Assembly (NCBI GenBank): GCA_013289715.1
Contig: JABCZJ010000005.1
Location: 124,001 to 188,000, forward strand
Direction of reading: 5' to 3'
Length of the DNA: 64,000 nt
Origin: Acidobacteriota bacterium
Lineage (GTDB): Bacteria; Acidobacteriota; Terriglobia; Acidiferrales; UBA7541
The notes below the pieces were generated by a model, which saw only the letters and a program-made list of their open reading frames with translations, did not search any database and was not told where the DNA came from. The translations under genes and the position numbers were made by a program. Shown one piece after another: positions 60,434 through 64,000 of this stretch (its first letter is position 1; each line of letters starts with the position of its first letter).

Positions 60434-62269
60434 TTACTTGCATCCAGGCACGCGAAACGATCCGATCTTCGTCCGATAATTTTCATCGCCCGTCTGCAAA
60501 TAATCGCCAACGTACCAGAACGTGCAGTCATCGCTCGGGTCCATCGCGGTGGTCGTGTAATCCTCCCACCGCAGCGTATTCTTCTGCGCGGCTTCTCCGC
60601 TTGCCAGCACGGTTTCGTGAAACGACAGCATACCCTTGGGGTCGCCTTCCCGCCGCGCGGCAAACCGCTGTCCCGCATAATTCGGAATCCCGCCAAACGA
60701 ATATCCCACGCCGATGTCGCCCTTCCTGTCCATCGCGATGCTCGGAATCCAGTGGTAGAACGCGTCCGGCGCGTAGGTGCCCTGCTGGTAAAGCTCCACG
60801 TCCCGCTTCTTGTCCAATCGGAATTCGTACCAGCGCACTCCACCTCCGCCCGCCTGCGTAGCCACCGCATGCGCCGCCACAATCGATTCACGATTGCCGA
60901 TTCTCCGGTACACCACTCTCTGCATGATCTTGTCGCCCTGCACGTCCAAACGCCGGTCGGTGTCGGGCTGCGGCACGCAGTTCGTCAACTGGCCGTTGCA
61001 TAGATAATGGTAGGGAGCCACGGGGATTTTCGCCGGTCCTTCCGCTTTCGTATTCGTCGGAGTCGTCCAGTCCACGTGAACTTTCCACACGTAAATCCCG
61101 TCGTCTTCGAATATTTTTTTCAGCTGTGTGCCGCCGGCCGCCAGCATGATGTTCGGTGCCCCGGCCGGCGGCAGTTTCTGTCCATCAATGTCCGCGTTAT
61201 TCAGGAAATTCACGCCGTCGATGATGATGCACTGCTCGGTCGCGGGCTGTCCCAGCAGCATCTTGCTGCGATCTGCGATGCAATCGTGTTTCTGAATCAC
61301 GTCGTCGCCGGTACTGGTCGGCACGTAATAGCCGTCCGGCCAAATCGCCGGCCGCGGATAATCCGGAAAAAGCGTCCGCTCAAACGCATAACGATAGTAA
61401 GCGCCCAGCGGATCCGGCCCTACGCTCACGGCGTAGCACATCGCAAACGTTCCCTCTTTTTTCACGGGACACTGATGAGGTGTGCGCGGCGGTGGCTGCG
61501 GCGGATTCGCGGGCGGCGCCACTGCTGGTCCGGGATTGTCGAGTCCGCCGGGAGGTGCCGGCTTGCCTTGTTCGGAGAATTCGCCCGGCGCGATGCGCCC
61601 GAAAATCGGCATCACGATCAGCCAGCGCTTTGCCAGTTGATCGTAGCGGACCACCGCGTCTCCGTTATCGCGCGCCTCGCACGCGCCGCCGAAGCCCGTG
61701 AATATTGCATTCGTGGCCGCCGGGCCGTAAAGCACCGTACCGGTTTTGTCGTAGTGCGCGCCCTTCTTCGAATACACCGCGATCCGCGTGTTCACGATTT
61801 GCACGATGTGATCGGGACCCACTGCCAGGCTGTTGTCCGAAGGATTGCGAAACGTCGCGGTTCCCTGCGGCCCGGTGAAACCGGAGCCCAGCCCGTCCAA
61901 ACTGTCGAGCAGCGGCACCGCCGCACGCTTGCCCTGCGATTTTTGCTCCACGGCTGCGCCTTGCGCGGTAATCACCGGCGCCGGCGCCACCTCTTCCGGT
62001 TTTTGCTCTTGATCCGCATCCGCGCCCCCTGGCGAGGTGCCGCAGCCAGCCTCCTTACAATCGGGCACATCATCCTTCGCGCCTGATCCGCGCAATGAAC
62101 GCAGCGGGGGCGATACATCGAATTTCGCAGCGGGATGCACGGTCACCAGGGGAGCCTGTATCTCGCCCTGCCGCCCGCGCGCGCGCGAGCCTGCGCCGCC
62201 GACAAACATCAAGACGGTCACAGCGATTCCAATCGCTGCCACTCTGCTCGTTTTCCCGCGCCCACTCAT
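60434..62269 (-). CDS. Secreted hypothetical protein, 611 residues
   Basis: The product starts at ATG 62269, eight bases after the upstream hydrolase stop, with AGGAG just before it; the frame is open upstream through the hydrolase but that is a shadow. A signal-anchor region (VAAIGIAVTVLMFVGGAGSRA) is followed by a Pro/Glu-rich region and a large domain with blade-like segments (NPSDNSLAVGPDHIVQIVNTRIAVYSKKG; IMPIFGR; YAFERTLFPDYPRPAIWPDGYYVPTS; DCTFWYVGDYLQTGDENYRTKIGSFRVPGC). Six or more Cys suggest disulfides. Trp/Gly repeats recall exported propeller proteins of Acidobacteria. No catalytic motif is known to me. Confidence 0.75.
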   Translation of the reverse strand: MSGRGKTSRVAAIGIAVTVLMFVGGAGSRARGRQGEIQAPLVTVHPAAKFDVSPPLRSLRGSGAKDDVPDCKEAGCGTSPGGADADQEQKPEEVAPAPVITAQGAAVEQKSQGKRAAVPLLDSLDGLGSGFTGPQGTATFRNPSDNSLAVGPDHIVQIVNTRIAVYSKKGAHYDKTGTVLYGPAATNAIFTGFGGACEARDNGDAVVRYDQLAKRWLIVMPIFGRIAPGEFSEQGKPAPPGGLDNPGPAVAPPANPPQPPPRTPHQCPVKKEGTFAMCYAVSVGPDPLGAYYRYAFERTLFPDYPRPAIWPDGYYVPTSTGDDVIQKHDCIADRSKMLLGQPATEQCIIIDGVNFLNNADIDGQKLPPAGAPNIMLAAGGTQLKKIFEDDGIYVWKVHVDWTTPTNTKAEGPAKIPVAPYHYLCNGQLTNCVPQPDTDRRLDVQGDKIMQRVVYRRIGNRESIVAAHAVATQAGGGGVRWYEFRLDKKRDVELYQQGTYAPDAFYHWIPSIAMDRKGDIGVGYSFGGIPNYAGQRFAARREGDPKGMLSFHETVLASGEAAQKNTLRWEDYTTTAMDPSDDCTFWYVGDYLQTGDENYRTKIGSFRVPGCK

Positions 62270-62277
62270 GCGCTCTC

Positions 62278-63399
62278 CTAGTGGCCGGCCGCCTCGTGCA
62301 AGGTCATGCTCTGCACCGACGTAGGATCGGCCAGAAATTTTGCGACGATCGGTCCGGCGGAAATACAGCCAAGACTCAGATGGCCGCAAGGTGAATCCAG
62401 CGTCAGCACCGCCGCGCCCATCATCCCTGCAAAGGCCGCTGCTGGCGTCGGATTTACCATGTGGTCTGCCGGAGAAATCACCACCAGCAACTTGGCGTGT
62501 ACGCTCTTTGCCGCCTGCTCCATCGTCTCGCCAAACTCCGCGGGAATGTCCAGCGCATTGATCGCCTCGCGCTGCCGGATGGCATCGCACGCCGTTGCCG
62601 CGTTTCCCGCAAGTTCCTTTCGCGCCCCTTCGATGAACTTTTCGAAATCCTGCGGGTTGGTGTGCGCCACACGATAAGCGGGCGAAGTCACATTCATCGT
62701 GCCGATTTCGCCGTACAACGCGAAGCCGCCCGTCATCGGGTGCGTGCCCTGTCCGCCCTTCCATTCTGGATCCAGTCGCAGCGCGTCCATCTGCGTCGTC
62801 CACAGCAACTTGTCGTAGGAAGTGGATTGCGGCGAGCCTGCCATCGGAACTCCCACGTCCATGAAATCCGGATAGGCCATCACCCACTCAAATGTCTGCA
62901 TCCCGCCCATCGAAATTCCCATCACCGCGTGCAAGTGCGTCAGGTGCAGCACCTCGGTCGCGAGGCGGTGCTCGGACTCCACCATGTCGCGAATCGTAAA
63001 TTCCGGAAAAGCCAACCGCGCCTGGGTGCTGCTGTTCGACGGCGAACTCGAAATTCCGTCGCCGATCGCGTCCACCAGCACCACAAAATATTTCGTGTTG
63101 TCCACGACCTTGTCCGGCCCGACGAATTGCACCAGATCCTGCGTCGTGCCTCCCAGCCAGCTTGGCCACAGAATCGCATTCGATTTCGCCGCATTGAGCT
63201 GCCCGAATGTGCGATAGCCCAGGCGAAAATCATGAATCACCGTGCCGCTTCGCAACTTCAAATCGCCCAGCGCGGCGATTTGCTGCGCGCCATCGGCGGA
63301 CTGTTCTTTCGCGGCCTGCGCTGCTCCTTGCGCGTGCGTGCTTTGAGCCGCACCGCACAAAGTACCAATCAGGAGCGCGACGGTTAGTGTCGTTTTCAT
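62278..63399 (-). CDS. Secreted MetX-like alpha/beta hydrolase
   Basis: The 373-residue product has a signal peptide (TVALLIGTLCGAAQSTHAQ) and matches the homoserine O-acetyltransferase fold: nucleophile S163 in HAVMGISMGGMQTFEW, catalytic Asp in VISPADHMVNP, and His in PCGHLSLGC. Classical MetX enzymes are cytoplasmic, so the secreted location suggests an esterase/hydrolase. The operon partner is the 611-residue secreted protein. It is divergent from the carbonic anhydrase gene, 190 bases apart. Confidence 0.87.
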   Translation of the reverse strand: MKTTLTVALLIGTLCGAAQSTHAQGAAQAAKEQSADGAQQIAALGDLKLRSGTVIHDFRLGYRTFGQLNAAKSNAILWPSWLGGTTQDLVQFVGPDKVVDNTKYFVVLVDAIGDGISSSPSNSSTQARLAFPEFTIRDMVESEHRLATEVLHLTHLHAVMGISMGGMQTFEWVMAYPDFMDVGVPMAGSPQSTSYDKLLWTTQMDALRLDPEWKGGQGTHPMTGGFALYGEIGTMNVTSPAYRVAHTNPQDFEKFIEGARKELAGNAATACDAIRQREAINALDIPAEFGETMEQAAKSVHAKLLVVISPADHMVNPTPAAAFAGMMGAAVLTLDSPCGHLSLGCISAGPIVAKFLADPTSVQSMTLHEAAGH

Positions 63400-63589
63400 G
63401 TTCCTTCATTCCTGCGCGGCGCTCGCCGCCTCTGGTAGTTCCCAAAAAAACGCGGTTTCCTTCCTCGTTTTCACTGCCGCTCGGCCCTTGCGAATATACG
63501 CGCACGTTTCGGATTTTCCACACCGAATATTTGAAGATTCGCACACAAAATGAGATGCTACGGTCCCTCTTTCACAAAGGAGATTCCCC

Positions 63590-64000
63590 ATGACCACTCG
63601 TTTCACCCGAGCAGCAACAACTCTGTTGATTCTCTGCGCCGCTATCGTTTACACGCACCCCGCGATGGCTCAAGAACACCCTGCAAGTGCTCCCCATTGG
63701 GGTTACAGCGGAGCGGATGGTCCGGACCACTGGGGCGACCTTTCGCCCGATTTTGCAACCTGCAAAACAGGCCAGCGCCAGTCGCCGATTGATATCGTCG
63801 GCGCTCAGCCAGCCGAACTGGCCCCGATCCATTTTGACTACAAACTTTCACCGCTGAAAATCATCAACAATGGCCACACCATCCAGATCAATTACGAACC
63901 GGGGAGCAGTATCACAGTCAACGGGACAGCGCTGCCCCTGGTCCAATTCCATTTTCACCATGTCAGCGAGAACGAAATCAACGGCAAGAAGTACGACATG
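63590..64000 (+). CDS. Alpha-carbonic anhydrase, 3' end outside window
   Basis: The gene starts at ATG 63590 with AAAGGAG upstream (63577-63583) and runs off the window (137 codons visible). A signal peptide ends at AMAQ. Alpha-CA features are WGYSGADGPDHWGDL, QRQSPIDI and the zinc-binding QFHFHHVSENEI, where two of the three zinc-ligand His (QFHFH) are visible and the SEH motif reads SEN. The remaining His ligand would lie beyond the window edge. It is periplasmic and interconverts CO2 and bicarbonate. Confidence 0.9.
   Translation, partial: MTTRFTRAATTLLILCAAIVYTHPAMAQEHPASAPHWGYSGADGPDHWGDLSPDFATCKTGQRQSPIDIVGAQPAELAPIHFDYKLSPLKIINNGHTIQINYEPGSSITVNGTALPLVQFHFHHVSENEINGKKYDM

Noticed and set aside
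59915..62086. Long plus-strand frames of about 360 codons each (59915-61003 and 61007-62086)
   Set aside because: They lie antisense to the lipid kinase and the 611-residue secreted protein; Arg/His-rich products without motifs.
62461..63387. 308-codon plus-strand frame opposite the MetX-like gene
   Set aside because: Antisense shadow; the minus-strand product has an intact catalytic triad.
1..64000. CRISPR arrays, tRNA/rRNA genes, prophage or biosynthetic cluster
   Set aside because: I looked for regularly spaced repeats, TPsiC-type RNA sequences, phage structural genes and NRPS/PKS signatures and saw none; absence was judged by eye only.

Overview
The window (about 60% GC, dense, no RNA genes seen) looks like a chromosome segment of an Acidobacteriota bacterium, probably of the Terriglobia (Acidobacteriia) type. 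This rests on family content, not a database search: a very large TonB receptor with an N-terminal carboxypeptidase-regulatory domain, CRTAC1 and TPR genes beside it, an 8-TM MacB/FtsX-like permease with the [12 protein letters not shown] motif, a TIGR02999-like ECF sigma factor next to a Ser/Thr kinase with TPRs, DUF2934, DUF1111 di-haem, DinB/SRPBCC/DUF899 and secreted YVTN proteins.

Layout. 1-2.6 kb: a 5'-truncated secreted Sel1-repeat protein and an IS630-type element whose transposase is split by a -1 frameshift site. 2.9-15.2 kb: a YVTN propeller protein, a tripartite TolC/adaptor/RND efflux operon, a di-haem oxidoreductase, a small Cys-containing ORF coupled to a CPBP protease, and a gene-poor stretch with palindromes and a 40-bp repeat. 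15.5-18.6 kb: a two-gene redox/two-component operon, a response regulator fused to glutaredoxin-like and thioredoxin-reductase-like domains plus a cNMP-domain histidine kinase. 18.6-38.5 kb: a carbohydrate locus (LacI regulator, FucP/GluP-type and sugar-porter transporters, ROK kinase, TonB receptor, Tat-exported CRTAC1 protein, TPR protein, GH3 with PA14, GH2 beta-mannosidase, Gfo/Idh/MocA oxidoreductase, UPF0303 and HAD proteins).

38.6-47.7 kb: a DUF1348 protein, the Ser/Thr kinase and ECF sigma factor, two lipoproteins, two DUF302 proteins (one fused to DUF202), and a minus-strand operon ArsR - SRPBCC - small membrane protein - DinB - DUF899 whose first gene appears leaderless. 47.8-57.3 kb: a TetR/DHA2 efflux pair with twin operators, an alcohol dehydrogenase-like protein, a dicarboxylate symporter, the MacB-like permease, a secreted DinB protein and a membrane protein/winged-helix pair, also apparently leaderless. 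57.3-64 kb: a prenyltransferase, NUDIX hydrolase, a LysW-like zinc ribbon with a polyacidic tail, a small secreted protein, a lipid kinase, a secreted MetX-like hydrolase with a secreted 611-residue partner, and a truncated alpha-carbonic anhydrase.

The most interesting system is the 15.5-18.6 kb pair: a histidine kinase with a cNMP-type sensor next to a response regulator whose output is a flavoprotein scaffold that has lost both canonical cysteine pairs. Also worth attention are the sugar locus with CRTAC1/TPR genes instead of a SusD-like gene, the dnaX-type slippery heptamer in the transposase, two leaderless regulatory operons with identical -10 to ATG geometry, and the polyacidic LysW-like protein. 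Starts were adjusted by ribosome binding sites, signal peptides and overlaps. Product names come from motif recognition and have not been checked against a database.
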